From Candidatus Gastranaerophilales bacterium (lineage in GTDB: Bacteria; Cyanobacteriota; Vampirovibrionia; Gastranaerophilales; Gastranaerophilaceae): 48,508 nucleotides of DNA. Every line of letters starts with the position of its first letter. Positions within the stretch are counted from its first letter, which is position 1. A model generated the notes under the pieces. That model did not search any database. It saw nothing but the letters and a program-made list of their open reading frames with translations, and had not been told where the DNA came from. Below are positions 1 to 8,246 of this stretch, one piece after another. A program made the translations under genes and the position numbers. The DNA is taken from assembly GCA_947588755.1 (NCBI GenBank), contig CANPZB010000009.1:1-48508 (forward strand), given 5' to 3'.

Positions 1-57
1 AATGAAATTGCCAATAATGACACGCTTTTTCAGAATTGCAAAATTCAGAATGAATGA
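1..57 (+). CDS. possible C-terminal tail of a gene cut by the window edge
   Basis: Frame 1 is open from the first base and stops at TGA 55-57, giving 18 residues that end in CKIQNE. It could be the end of an upstream gene, but 18 codons are too few to separate from chance. A small hairpin follows at 114-130 (ACGAG/CTCGT), just before the methylase gene. Confidence 0.2.
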   Translation, partial: NEIANNDTLFQNCKIQNE

Positions 58-147
58 GATTAAACGGAAATAGCAGTTTAAATATAAATAATAAAAAATC
101 ATCAAAAAGTTTAACGAGGGTCATTCTCGTATCAGTCGAGGTATTTT

Positions 148-885
148 ATGATAAAAGTTGATTATTTAAAAGAATTTACGGCAAAATTACAAAGTTTAGA
201 TAGGTCAAAGCGAACATATGATGTCTTTAGAGACTTTTTGATATTAAGCACTTGTGCATTAGCACAACCGTTCTATCGAAGCGATAAGATTGAGCAGAAA
301 TATTTAGAAACAGTAAACAAATACACAAAGAAGCAAGCAGAAGAATTTTCACAACTGCTTGCTTTTTTAATTGATGCATTGACGGAAAAACACCAAGACT
401 TTTTAGGACAAGTCTATATGCAATTAAAGCTCGGAAATTCAGTTAATGGTCAGTTTTTTACTCCTTATAATATAAGTCAGTTCATGGCTGAAATAAATTT
501 TACAGAGGTTGAAGAAAAGCTGGAAGAACAAGAATTTATAACTCTTTCAGACCCTTGTTGTGGTAGTGCGGGTATGATTATTTCATTTGCTGAAACAATG
601 AAGAACAAAGGCTATAACTATCAGAATCAATTATTTGTTGAAGTTATAGATATTGATGAAATGTGTTTTATGATGGCATATATTCAGCTTTCATTATACG
701 GGATTCCTGCAAGAGTAATGTTGGGTGATACATTGGCATACAAATTTAGTCAAATTATCTATACCCCGATGTATTTTATTAACGGTTTTTCTTGGCGGTT
801 AAAAGAGGTTGAAAAGACAAAAATAAAGTCTGAAAAAGAAACTATAAAAAAAGTTGAAGAAATAAAACAACTTACATTATTCTGA
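148..885 (+). CDS. N-6 adenine DNA methylase, phage/plasmid type
   Basis: The protein is 245 aa. Residues 101-106 read GQFFTP, the usual lead-in of type I (HsdM-like) N6-adenine methyltransferases. The S-adenosylmethionine motif I is DPCCGSAG at 135-142, and an acidic motif II (DID) follows at 168-170. The NPPF/Y catalytic motif is not visible; the chain continues YTPMYF and ends in a lysine/glutamate-rich tail. Short stand-alone proteins of this shape are common in phages and conjugative elements, so this may be the normal family length rather than a truncation. Whether it methylates DNA cannot be told from sequence. No specificity (HsdS) or restriction (HsdR) gene is adjacent. The start is ATG after AGTCGAGGT. 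It opens the defence-like block that runs to 9168. Confidence 0.75.
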   Translation: MIKVDYLKEFTAKLQSLDRSKRTYDVFRDFLILSTCALAQPFYRSDKIEQKYLETVNKYTKKQAEEFSQLLAFLIDALTEKHQDFLGQVYMQLKLGNSVNGQFFTPYNISQFMAEINFTEVEEKLEEQEFITLSDPCCGSAGMIISFAETMKNKGYNYQNQLFVEVIDIDEMCFMMAYIQLSLYGIPARVMLGDTLAYKFSQIIYTPMYFINGFSWRLKEVEKTKIKSEKETIKKVEEIKQLTLF

Positions 886-886
886 T

Positions 887-903
887 ATGTCACAAAATGG
901 CGC
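887..903. promoter_or_regulatory. decayed copy of the ATGTCA-N5-TGACAT palindrome
   Basis: The left half ATGTCA and spacer CAAAA are identical to the perfect site at 1508-1524, while the right half is degenerate (TGGCGC). It lies directly after the methylase stop and before the 940 gene. Confidence 0.35.
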
Positions 904-939
904 AGGTTGAGTGCATAATAAAATTAGAAAGATAAAACA

Positions 940-1254
940 ATGCAAGATACATTAAAAGAAGATGTCAAAAGACTTATAAAAACAAAATGGTTAAATGTAA
1001 ATTACTCAAAATTGATACATTCATTATTTATCAGCTTAAAAATAACTAAACATATCAGTTTAAGCATAATGTTATCTTTTTATCGAATGTCCTTTGATTA
1101 CGGCTATTTATCATTAGGCTTTGATTTTAACTACAGATTTAAAAATATCGACCACAAAGGTATTGGTATAATTGTAAATCTTATTCTTTTAAAAATAGAG
1201 ATAGAGTGCAGTGATGACAGACACATAGAAGATTATAAAGGAGTAAAACAATGA
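940..1254 (+). CDS. hypothetical protein, 104 aa
   Basis: I do not recognise a family. The protein is rich in Lys, Ile, Leu and Tyr, has alternating hydrophobic stretches, and ends in an acidic/basic tail (ECSDDRHIEDYKG). No convincing membrane segment or catalytic motif is visible. Its stop overlaps the start of the next gene (ATGA at 1251-1254), so the two are probably translationally coupled. Codon use and AT content match the neighbours. It may be a phage- or plasmid-derived accessory protein. Confidence 0.5.
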   Translation: MQDTLKEDVKRLIKTKWLNVNYSKLIHSLFISLKITKHISLSIMLSFYRMSFDYGYLSLGFDFNYRFKNIDHKGIGIIVNLILLKIEIECSDDRHIEDYKGVKQ

Positions 1255-1526
1255 AAAATATTATGGAAAAATTATCACCTAACTTAAATGTTATAACGGG
1301 TGCAAACGGTTCAGGGAAAACAAGGTTATTAAATTATCTTAAAGCACAAAACTTAAATGCGGAATTTATTGATAATTGTGGGCATGATTTAGACCATAAC
1401 AGATTGGTTGAATTCACTAAAAGCTTAAAAGAAAAATCAAAGCACAAACAATATATCGTTGTAAGTAATCAAAAAGAAATTATCGATGTAGCGGACAAAT
1501 TGATTATATGTCACAAAATGACATAA
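1251..1526 (+). CDS. minimal P-loop (Walker A) protein, 91 aa
   Basis: A clear Walker A motif, GANGSGKT, is at residues 17-24 after a beta strand (LNVIT), as at the start of ABC/SMC/AAA-type ATPases. The rest is very short: a helix follows, then KQYIVVSNQKEII, which resembles the switch strand after Walker B in ABC ATPases ('THs'). There is no signature motif and no acidic Walker B. It may be an internally deleted ABC-type ATPase or a small stand-alone P-loop protein. Its stop codon lies immediately after the palindrome at 1508-1524, which therefore overlaps its last codons. It is coupled to the 940 gene by a 4-nt overlap. Confidence 0.6.
   Translation: MKNIMEKLSPNLNVITGANGSGKTRLLNYLKAQNLNAEFIDNCGHDLDHNRLVEFTKSLKEKSKHKQYIVVSNQKEIIDVADKLIICHKMT
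1508..1524. promoter_or_regulatory. perfect 17-bp palindrome, candidate operator
   Basis: ATGTCA-CAAAA-TGACAT is a perfect 6-5-6 inverted repeat. The same arms and spacing occur at 3404-3420 upstream of the nuclease/WYL operon. Here it lies 10 bp before a TATAAT (1535-1540) that precedes a structured non-coding region. This makes it a candidate binding site for the WYL regulator encoded at 4531 (inference). Confidence 0.55.
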
Positions 1527-1540
1527 AACCATATTATAAT

Positions 1541-1674
1541 AATTATTACAGGCAGGCGTTTCGCCTTTTGCCACGGTAAAACACCAAAAGCAGCACTGTT
1601 CACTTCGCTGTCGCTTGTGAACGTAAAAAATTCAAGTCCGACCTTATGTTTAAGGTCGGTTTCTTGATTTTTAC
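1541..1674. ncRNA. structured non-coding stretch beside the reverse transcriptase; possible small RNA
   Basis: There is no reading frame of note here. Three hairpins stand in series: GGCG-TTT-CGCC within GGC/GCC (about 1551-1572), GTTCAC/GTGAAC (1598-1622), and a long hairpin at 1623-1674. A TATAAT lies at 1535-1540 on the plus strand. The density of structure next to a retron-like reverse transcriptase suggests a possible RNA partner. However, known retron RNAs usually lie upstream of their RT gene, and this stretch is downstream on the opposite side. It may simply be a terminator region between convergent genes. Confidence 0.3.
1623..1674. terminator. long bidirectional hairpin
   Basis: The core stem CCGACCTTA/TAAGGTCGG (1638-1646 with 1651-1659) has a 4-nt loop. 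It is extended by TCAAG/CTTGA and then A-rich/T-rich arms (GTAAAAA ... TTTTTAC), so it could terminate transcription from both sides: the P-loop gene on plus and the reverse transcriptase on minus. Confidence 0.6.
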
Positions 1675-1687
1675 GGAGGTCTAAAGA

Positions 1688-2539
1688 TTAAAAATGAGCA
1701 GCAACAAAATATTTAATCGCTAATTTTTTTGAATATTTTTTTAATCGGTTATAAAACGCACTATCTGTATGTTTTATATATGAAAGATAGCCTTTAAGGC
1801 TTTGTTCTCTTGTTTCATTCCAAGCAAGGTGTTTGATATCCTTGCTGCTGCCGTAAAAAACGAAATAACTATGCAGCATCGCTCTTATTTTACGTTTAAA
1901 GTCTTTAGATAATCTTACTTTATAGTTATTTACCACAAGCCCTAAAATATTTTGCCGTTTATTATCGGATATGTATTTTGTCTTGTTTTTATTTGTTTTG
2001 TAACCGTAAAAAATCAATATTTTTTTAACTTCGTTTTCTATGATTTTAAGAGTTTCCCTGCTGTATGATGAAAAGGTTAAATCGTCAACATATCTTGTGT
2101 AATCAACACCGCAAGCGTTGCATAATGAGCGAATGTTTTTATCAACGGGCAAAAAACAGGCATTTGCAATATGACTTGAAGTCGGTGCTCCAACGGGAAG
2201 CGTTGAATTGAGCGTAACGAGTGACAAATATTCAGAGAGTTTCTCGCTTTTATTTAATCTTAAACAAACATTTTTAATAACTTCCTCAATGGAGTTATAA
2301 GGCACGGAATTAAAAAAATCTTTTATATCCATTTTTAAAATCCATTTTTTGCCCGAGTGGATTTTAGCACACTCGAGTGTATTTATTTTATAAGGATACA
2401 GCCATTTTATAGCGTTTAAGAAAAATCTCTGCTCTTTTTTTAATTCATCGTTCGGAACATATATTATACGTTTTTTTATAAATTTAACCGTATAATAAAG
2501 CTCTTTTGTTATAAAAATTTTATTTTTATTAAATATCAT
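1688..2539 (-). CDS. retron-like reverse transcriptase
   Basis: This 283-aa protein has the bacterial RT motifs in order: MDIKDFF (70-76, first catalytic Asp), LPVGAPTSS (114-122, the QGAPTSP region with Val for Gln and Ser for Pro) and YVDD (150-153, catalytic Asp pair). CAKIH at 57-61 sits where retron RTs carry NAxxH, and ILG (198-200) sits where they carry VTG. Length and layout fit retron or defence-associated RTs better than group II intron RTs, because there is no maturase or endonuclease domain. Diversity-generating RTs are unlikely: no template/variable repeat was seen. The gene overlaps the end of the DnaB-like gene by 11 nt, so the two form one minus-strand operon. No msr-msd RNA fits directly upstream; the structured stretch lies downstream. 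Confidence 0.85.
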   Translation of the reverse strand: MIFNKNKIFITKELYYTVKFIKKRIIYVPNDELKKEQRFFLNAIKWLYPYKINTLECAKIHSGKKWILKMDIKDFFNSVPYNSIEEVIKNVCLRLNKSEKLSEYLSLVTLNSTLPVGAPTSSHIANACFLPVDKNIRSLCNACGVDYTRYVDDLTFSSYSRETLKIIENEVKKILIFYGYKTNKNKTKYISDNKRQNILGLVVNNYKVRLSKDFKRKIRAMLHSYFVFYGSSKDIKHLAWNETREQSLKGYLSYIKHTDSAFYNRLKKYSKKLAIKYFVAAHF

Positions 2540-3368
2540 AAACTCTAATCGGCTCCAAAAATTTCATTATTGATGCTCTAAATAAAAGTTCACATACCAC
2601 CCCTGTTGAACCATAATTATTTTTAGCTAAAATAATTTCGGCATTACCTTTTCTTTCATTGTCATCAATTTTGTAATATTCTTCTCTGTATATAAACAAA
2701 ACCACATCGGATACGGATTCAATTCCGCCCGAATCTCTTAAATCGCAAAGCATCGGTCTTTTATCACATCGGCTTTCCAACGCTCTTGAAAGTTGAGATA
2801 ATACGAAAATCGTACAATCATTTTCTTTTGCAAGCTCTTTTAAACTTCGCAAGATATCTTCTATTGCATCGTTTCTTTGTTTTTTAAATGGAGTATCAAA
2901 TAATTGCAGATAATCAATAAATACAATATCAGGCTTTTCAATTTCAATTTTCTCTTTTATTCCTTCAATTTTTTTCACGTCGTCAATAATTGTTAAATTA
3001 TATTCGGATAATTTGTCAAAAGCAGCCGAGATTTTTTCTTTTTCTTTTTCATTAAGGTCTGTTTCATTCCTGTTTAACCTGCTATAATCAACTTCGGCAA
3101 CAGTCGGAATAATCCTTTTTATAAAGTAACTCTTGCTTCTTCCCAAAGAAAAAAATAAACATTTTTTGTTTTGTTCCAAAAACTTTAACATGATTGAAAC
3201 CGCAAACGAAGTTTTTCCCATAGCAGGTCTACCCCCGATTGTTATAATGCTTGATTTTTCCACAGATGCCAATAAGTAATCCAAATCCCTGAAACCTGTT
3301 TGTAATTGAGGTTCTTGCGGTTCTAAAATTTGATTTTTGACTTTTTCCAATAATTCTTTTTCTATCAT
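2529..3368 (-). CDS. DnaB-type helicase core (RecA-like ATPase) without N-terminal domain
   Basis: At 279 aa, it matches only the C-terminal RecA-like half of replicative helicase DnaB. Evidence: a TGFRDLD start, Walker A GRPAMGKT at 46-53, Walker B ending in FIDYLQL, VLSQLSR, and DLRDSGGIE near the C-terminal third. DnaB proper is about 450 aa with a primase-interacting N-domain, which is absent here. A strong ribosome binding site (AGGAGGG) precedes the ATG. It is first in an operon with the overlapping reverse transcriptase. Stand-alone DnaB cores occur in phages and plasmids, where they act in replication. Here it could serve replication of a former element or work with the RT; neither is shown. 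Confidence 0.8.
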   Translation of the reverse strand: MIEKELLEKVKNQILEPQEPQLQTGFRDLDYLLASVEKSSIITIGGRPAMGKTSFAVSIMLKFLEQNKKCLFFSLGRSKSYFIKRIIPTVAEVDYSRLNRNETDLNEKEKEKISAAFDKLSEYNLTIIDDVKKIEGIKEKIEIEKPDIVFIDYLQLFDTPFKKQRNDAIEDILRSLKELAKENDCTIFVLSQLSRALESRCDKRPMLCDLRDSGGIESVSDVVLFIYREEYYKIDDNERKGNAEIILAKNNYGSTGVVCELLFRASIMKFLEPIRVYDI

Positions 3369-3403
3369 ATTTTTCCCTCCTGTTTTTATTGTATCTTAAA
3401 CCC

Positions 3404-3436
3404 ATGTCAAAATATGACATAGGTTTGTGGTAGAAT
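3404..3436. promoter_or_regulatory. operator palindrome and extended -10 promoter of the nuclease/WYL operon
   Basis: The perfect palindrome ATGTCA-AAATA-TGACAT (3404-3420) lies between divergent genes. On the plus strand TGG-TAGAAT (3428-3436) forms an extended -10 box, which places the palindrome over the -35 region. WYL regulators of defence loci (BrxR and CapW types) are known to repress from inverted repeats in such positions, so autorepression is a reasonable inference. Confidence 0.5.
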
Positions 3437-3466
3437 AAAAGTGTTAGGAAAAATAAGGAAAATAAA

Positions 3467-4543
3467 ATGGATAAAGATAAAATCAGTGATACAATAAAAG
3501 GCTTATCAGAAAACGCTATGTTTGCGATGTCTTTAACATCAAGAGAGTTGTTTCATAGTAATGTGTGGGCTTGGATGATTAGAAAATATCCGAAAATTTT
3601 TGCATCTGTTTTTTATCCAAAATATGATGGAAAAAGTGAAGTAAAAGTTTTTAGAGAAGAAAATAATAATGATCTACTGTTAAAAATAAATGATAAACAT
3701 ATAATTATTGAAAATAAATTTAAATGTATGCCAAATCAAAACCAATTAAAAAAGTACTATAATGAATGCAAGAATGAAAAAAAAGAAATTAAATTAATCA
3801 GTTATTTTAAACCTACTTTTTCATTATCGGAGATGAATGGGGATTATTATTCCTATGAAGAAATAAAAATCAGATTACAAGAAGAATTGAAAAAATCAAA
3901 TTTATCAAAACAATCAGATGATTATGTAATAATTCAAAACTATATTAATTTTTTGGAATTATTAAACAATTTAAAAAACGATATTTTTTTTAAATCCTCC
4001 GATAAAATGGATGATTTAATGAAAATAATCAAGGATACGAAAATACAAAAAGAAGCAGAAAAGGTAAATTTTTCTAAAACCATTGAAAGAATTTTTATTT
4101 CAAAATTAACTAAAGCTGTACTGGAAGATTTTAAATATAAAGAACAAATAGATGAAATACGTATTGATTGCGGCCGAGATTTAAACGTATTTAGTGATAT
4201 TCTTTTTTATTTTGGAGCTTGGGATGAAAATTATAACGACAAAGATTTGTGTTATCTTGGCATAAGTTTATGGGGTAATAATTATCGCTATTATGCAGGA
4301 TTGAAAAAAGGAGAAAAAAACAAGAACAAGGAAGAAGGATACGATTATCTTAAGAATAACTATGGAGATTTTTTTGAACAAGAAAAAAACGAAGGAAAAT
4401 GGGGCGGTTATAACAACAAAACAGAAATGTATTTATACAAAAAAATTAATATATCAGATTACACCGTAGAAAAATTAAAACAAAAAGTTCAAGATGATTT
4501 AGAAAAAGTATATACAATAAGGGAAAATAAATGTCACGACTAA
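3467..4543 (+). CDS. PD-(D/E)XK nuclease-family protein
   Basis: The protein is 358 aa. The N-terminal part fits the PD-(D/E)XK superfamily group seen as PDDEXK_4: an early ELFHSNVWAWM segment, then Asp69 in NNDLLLKIN and the pair Glu82-x-Lys84 in IIIENKFK. This is the D-x12-ExK nuclease signature. The C-terminal half is lysine-rich and has no motif I recognise. AAGGA precedes the ATG. The gene overlaps the WYL regulator by 13 nt, so both are expressed from the promoter near 3430. The pairing with a WYL regulator suggests a regulated defence nuclease; the substrate is unknown. Confidence 0.7.
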   Translation: MDKDKISDTIKGLSENAMFAMSLTSRELFHSNVWAWMIRKYPKIFASVFYPKYDGKSEVKVFREENNNDLLLKINDKHIIIENKFKCMPNQNQLKKYYNECKNEKKEIKLISYFKPTFSLSEMNGDYYSYEEIKIRLQEELKKSNLSKQSDDYVIIQNYINFLELLNNLKNDIFFKSSDKMDDLMKIIKDTKIQKEAEKVNFSKTIERIFISKLTKAVLEDFKYKEQIDEIRIDCGRDLNVFSDILFYFGAWDENYNDKDLCYLGISLWGNNYRYYAGLKKGEKNKNKEEGYDYLKNNYGDFFEQEKNEGKWGGYNNKTEMYLYKKINISDYTVEKLKQKVQDDLEKVYTIRENKCHD

Positions 4544-5502
4544 ATAAAGCAGAACAGATAATAGAACTCGCTATGATGTTTCAAAACAGCTTCTCCGGGC
4601 TTTGCATTGAAGATATCAGACAACATTTTGAATGTTCAAGACGCTCAGCCGAACGTATGAAAACTGTATTATTTGGACTTTTCCCCGATAAAATCGAAGA
4701 AGTGCCGACTTCTGACAAGAAAAAGCGTTGGCGATTTGTTAAAGGCACAATGAACTCTTTAATTTCCTTTTCAGTCGATGATTTTTTAAATTTAGAGTAT
4801 CTAAAAGGTTTATCAAACGATGAAAACAAGAAAAAACAACTTGAAGAATTGATTTTAAAAATAAAAGCTCTGACACCGCAAAAAAATGCAAGAGCATTGG
4901 AAACTGATATTGATGCAGTGATAGAATCTGAGGGGTTCGCCGTAAGACAGTATTCAAGGGTAAAAGCAGACCCTAAAATAATGGAATTTCTTAGGTATGC
5001 TATGTTGTCATTTAAGAAAATTACGTTTGATTATCTAACGGATAAAGGAAATCGCAAAATTACTTTGAACCCTTATGGTGTGATAATATCGGATAAATAC
5101 TATCTAGTAGGCTATAATGAGTATGTAAACGATTTGAGGCTTTATAAGGTTGATAAAATAAAAAATCTTGAAATTTTGGATGAATATTTTGATAAAGACG
5201 AGAATTTTTCTTTGCAGGAATATTGCAATAAATCTTTTTCAATATATCAGGAAGAACCGCTTAATATCACGCTTGAATTTGACAAATCGGTAGCAGAAGA
5301 TGTTTTAAATTATCATTTTCACCCGACACAAAAATTGAAAACCTTAGACAACGGCAATATCGAGGTAAAATTTACCTCCGGCGGAACTCAGGCAATATGT
5401 TTTGAACTGTTTAAATGGGGAAAAAATGTCAAAATTAAAAAACCGATTAACTTCAAAGAACAATATAAAATTTATATTAAAGATGTTTTAGAAAATATTT
5501 AG
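4531..5502 (+). CDS. WYL-domain transcriptional regulator
   Basis: The protein is 323 aa. A helix-turn-helix domain (about residues 1-75) contains CIEDIRQHFECSRRSAERM. A WYL/Sm-like domain occupies about 150-215, with ITFDYLTDKG, LNPYGVIIS and YYLVGYNEYVNDLRLYKVDKI. A C-terminal WCX-like extension follows. WYL proteins sense nucleic acid or nucleotide ligands and commonly repress phage-defence genes. Here the start lies inside the nuclease gene (13-nt overlap), and the likely target is the palindrome at 3404-3420, repeated at 1508-1524. The stop is at 5500-5502. Confidence 0.85.
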   Translation: MSRLNKAEQIIELAMMFQNSFSGLCIEDIRQHFECSRRSAERMKTVLFGLFPDKIEEVPTSDKKKRWRFVKGTMNSLISFSVDDFLNLEYLKGLSNDENKKKQLEELILKIKALTPQKNARALETDIDAVIESEGFAVRQYSRVKADPKIMEFLRYAMLSFKKITFDYLTDKGNRKITLNPYGVIISDKYYLVGYNEYVNDLRLYKVDKIKNLEILDEYFDKDENFSLQEYCNKSFSIYQEEPLNITLEFDKSVAEDVLNYHFHPTQKLKTLDNGNIEVKFTSGGTQAICFELFKWGKNVKIKKPINFKEQYKIYIKDVLENI

Positions 5503-5594
5503 TCATTCTTATAAAATAAGCATGAGCATAAAAAAAATGTAAATAAAATGCTGAAAATATTATGTTCAGTTGTATACACAATTTAACTCTGTGT

Positions 5595-5600
5595 TATAAT
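5595..5600 (+). promoter_or_regulatory. -10 box just upstream of the flavodoxin gene
   Basis: TATAAT ends 11 nt before the ATG at 5612 and no ribosome binding site is visible, so the mRNA may have almost no leader. A weak TTGTAT lies 19 nt upstream. Confidence 0.45.
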
Positions 5601-5611
5601 AGTTTAAAATC

Positions 5612-6232
5612 ATGCAACTGTTTTGTATCATTTTAAAAAGGATAAAATCTTTGAAATTTTTATTAATAGTAATATTTATTTTACTTTTTACGTTGTTTAT
5701 AGTAGCAATATACAAAATCTATGAATTAAAAAATATTCAATATAATAAACCTGAGTATTTAATTGATAAAAAAATATTAACGGTTTATTATTCAAATAAT
5801 GGTAATACCAAAAATGTTGCGGAAAATATAAATTATATCGTTGGTGGCGATATAAAAAAAATTGAATTAGTTGAAAATTATCCGAATAATATTTTTACAA
5901 TGTCAATGCAGGTAAGAAAGCAAATAAAAGAGGGCTTTTTACCTCAAATAAAAAATATTGACATCTCAAATTATGATATTATTTTTGTCGGTTCTCCCAT
6001 TTGGAACTTTTCAATGTCATTACCGATGAAAGCATTTTTAAAAAGTAATAACTTTGAAAACAAAACCTTAATTCCGTTTTTTACATGCTCCGGAATAGCG
6101 AATAAAAACGGAATAGTTGAAGAAATTAAAGAATTAACAAATATTAAGGATATGAAAAAATCGTTATATATGTTTGAAAACGGAATTTGGCTGGTAAAAC
6201 AACAAATTATAAAATGGATAAATAATATATAA
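5612..6232 (+). CDS. membrane-anchored flavodoxin-like protein
   Basis: The protein is 206 aa. Residues 13-37 form one hydrophobic membrane segment, followed by a flavodoxin fold. YYSNNGNTKNVAENI is the FMN phosphate-binding loop, DIIFVGSPIWNFSMSLPMKAFL the second flavin-contacting loop, and FFTCSGIANKNG a third. It should bind FMN and carry electrons, held at the membrane by its N-terminus. It lies 25 nt upstream of the Septu-like ATPase gene on the same strand, so it may be co-transcribed with that system. A flavodoxin is not a known part of Septu, so this may be coincidence. Confidence 0.75.
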   Translation: MQLFCIILKRIKSLKFLLIVIFILLFTLFIVAIYKIYELKNIQYNKPEYLIDKKILTVYYSNNGNTKNVAENINYIVGGDIKKIELVENYPNNIFTMSMQVRKQIKEGFLPQIKNIDISNYDIIFVGSPIWNFSMSLPMKAFLKSNNFENKTLIPFFTCSGIANKNGIVEEIKELTNIKDMKKSLYMFENGIWLVKQQIIKWINNI

Positions 6233-6257
6233 TTTTAACAAATGCAAAGGAACTTTT

Positions 6258-8246
6258 ATGGAATTAATTTATCTTTGGATTAACGAATATAAAAATATTA
6301 AAAATGCAGGATTTGTTTTAAATCCTAAATACGAGGATAATTCTCCCGAAGAAGAAAATACCGATGATAATATCAAGCTTATAAGTCTTACAGAAAAAGT
6401 GAATTATACCAATGTTTTTGGTGAAAATTTAAATATTATAACAATTGTAGGAAAAAATGGTAGCGGGAAAAGTAATTTGATAAATATTTTAAGCTACATA
6501 CTACGTTCAATATCAAGCGTCAGTAATACAAAATCACCTGATAAAAACAAATATGATTACGAAGATATACCTGATAGTTGCAAATATTGTCTTATTATCA
6601 AAGAGGATACACAGTATATAGCATTTTGCTCGGATAACTGTATTAATGAAATAAATGCAGAAATAAAAACAAAAGGGAATAAAGATCCTCTAAAAACATT
6701 TTATTTTGACAGTATTTATGCTTTGAACAGAAACATTCCTTTCGTTAAAAAAAGAATTAAACAATCCGGAAATCATAATTACAGAGTAGCAAAATTTCAA
6801 CCATTTTATAGGGGAGAAGATTCAAATCCGGTTGAATTTACTCTTTGGAACAGTATAGAGAATATTACAAAAATAAAATTAAAAAATTACTTTTATTATG
6901 ACAGATTCAGATTATACGATACCGTCAGAAATTTAATGGAGTTGTATGAATTTAACAGCAAAAATAAATTAAATATTTTTAATGATAATTGCGAATTAAT
7001 ATTTAATAAATATAGTCCTTATGTAAACATTATAGATGCACTTCAATGGGCTAACAAACGTGTACAGGATAATAAAGAAGAAGTTTACGATATTACACAA
7101 ATTGTCAGTAATTCCACAGGGCAACTTTCCAGACAAATGAAAACCCCTAAATCCATGAAATATGTTTTGAACACGGTCTTCCCAAAATTCTTCTTTATAT
7201 ATGCACTTGGTGAAATATTAGAAATAAAGAAATATAAAAAATATAAAGATGACAATCGTAAAATGATAATCACACCATTTAACAAAAAAATAATTAAGAA
7301 TTTATCTTATGAAAATTATAAGGATACTTCCAAGCGTGTGGAATTTTATGACAAATGTTTTAAATCTTCAAACAATAAAAGATTAAAAAATATGTTCACC
7401 GCATATATTAAATACGAAAATGACCCCCGAATAAAAAAGCAATTAGAGAAATATTATACATTGGAAGGTAATATTTTAAAACTTAAAAACTCAATACTTT
7501 TTGCTGATATTAATAAAAAATATATTAAGGATATAGAGTCGTTGAAAGGTATAAGCAAAAACATTTATATGGATGAAGAATATGACTTTATGAGCCTAAG
7601 CACAGGCGAACAGAGATTAATGCGATTTATGGCAGACATATATTATTGTGCAAATGTGCTTAAAAAGAATGATGAAACAAATATTTTTCTTTTTGATGAA
7701 ATGGACTTAAGCTGGCATCCAGAATGGCAACGCAAAATGATTAATTATATACATGACATCTTCAAAAAAATTACATCCTTAAGTGAAAATCAAAACAGAA
7801 AATTTAATCTGATTTTTACAACACATTCCCCCTTTATTCTTTCCGATATGCCAAAAGATAATGTTATATTTTTAAATGAAGGTGATAATTTAACAAAAAA
7901 TGTTGATTTAAAAACTTTTGGAGCCAATATTCATGATTTATTTAACTGTGGTCTCTTTTTAAAATGTGACAAGTCTAATACAATCGGTGAGTTTGCGGCA
8001 AATTTTATTAAGCAAGACATATTAAAAGACATTAAAAAACTAAATCATAATAACCAAAAGCAAATTGAAGCTAAAATCAATTTGATAGGAGAACCCCTTA
8101 TTAAAAATATGCTTTTAGATAAACTTTATTCTAATCCCAAATATATACCTGAAAGAGAAAGTGTTGAATATTTAAAGACGTTAAATAAAGAACTGCTAAA
8201 GAAAATAAATGAATTAGAAAAAAAGAATAAAAATGAAAAAGTTTAA
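6258..8246 (+). CDS. ptuA: Septu-like ATPase PtuA (SMC/ABC-type)
   Basis: The protein is 662 aa. Walker A GKNGSGKS is at 65-72, an ABC-type signature LSTGEQRLM near 447-455, Walker B FLFDEMDLSWHPEW near 478-490, and the switch histidine in TTHSPFIL near 520-527. Between the two halves lies a long lysine- and tyrosine-rich insert. AAGGAAC precedes the ATG. The downstream gene overlaps by 14 nt and encodes an HNH protein of PtuB type; this order is the Septu anti-phage system. In Septu the ATPase complex holds and controls the PtuB nuclease. The family is large (OLD/RecF-like ATPases look similar), so the assignment depends mainly on the HNH partner. Confidence 0.75.
   Translation: MELIYLWINEYKNIKNAGFVLNPKYEDNSPEEENTDDNIKLISLTEKVNYTNVFGENLNIITIVGKNGSGKSNLINILSYILRSISSVSNTKSPDKNKYDYEDIPDSCKYCLIIKEDTQYIAFCSDNCINEINAEIKTKGNKDPLKTFYFDSIYALNRNIPFVKKRIKQSGNHNYRVAKFQPFYRGEDSNPVEFTLWNSIENITKIKLKNYFYYDRFRLYDTVRNLMELYEFNSKNKLNIFNDNCELIFNKYSPYVNIIDALQWANKRVQDNKEEVYDITQIVSNSTGQLSRQMKTPKSMKYVLNTVFPKFFFIYALGEILEIKKYKKYKDDNRKMIITPFNKKIIKNLSYENYKDTSKRVEFYDKCFKSSNNKRLKNMFTAYIKYENDPRIKKQLEKYYTLEGNILKLKNSILFADINKKYIKDIESLKGISKNIYMDEEYDFMSLSTGEQRLMRFMADIYYCANVLKKNDETNIFLFDEMDLSWHPEWQRKMINYIHDIFKKITSLSENQNRKFNLIFTTHSPFILSDMPKDNVIFLNEGDNLTKNVDLKTFGANIHDLFNCGLFLKCDKSNTIGEFAANFIKQDILKDIKKLNHNNQKQIEAKINLIGEPLIKNMLLDKLYSNPKYIPERESVEYLKTLNKELLKKINELEKKNKNEKV

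Noticed and set aside
1527-1687. Template repeat of a diversity-generating retroelement
   Set aside because: The RT motif is VGAPTSS rather than the DGR type, no near-identical variable repeat with adenine-biased changes was seen, and no C-type-lectin-like target gene is adjacent.
148-3368. An intact prophage or plasmid
   Set aside because: There is a methylase, a DnaB core and an RT, but no integrase, structural, lysis or partition genes and no attachment repeats.
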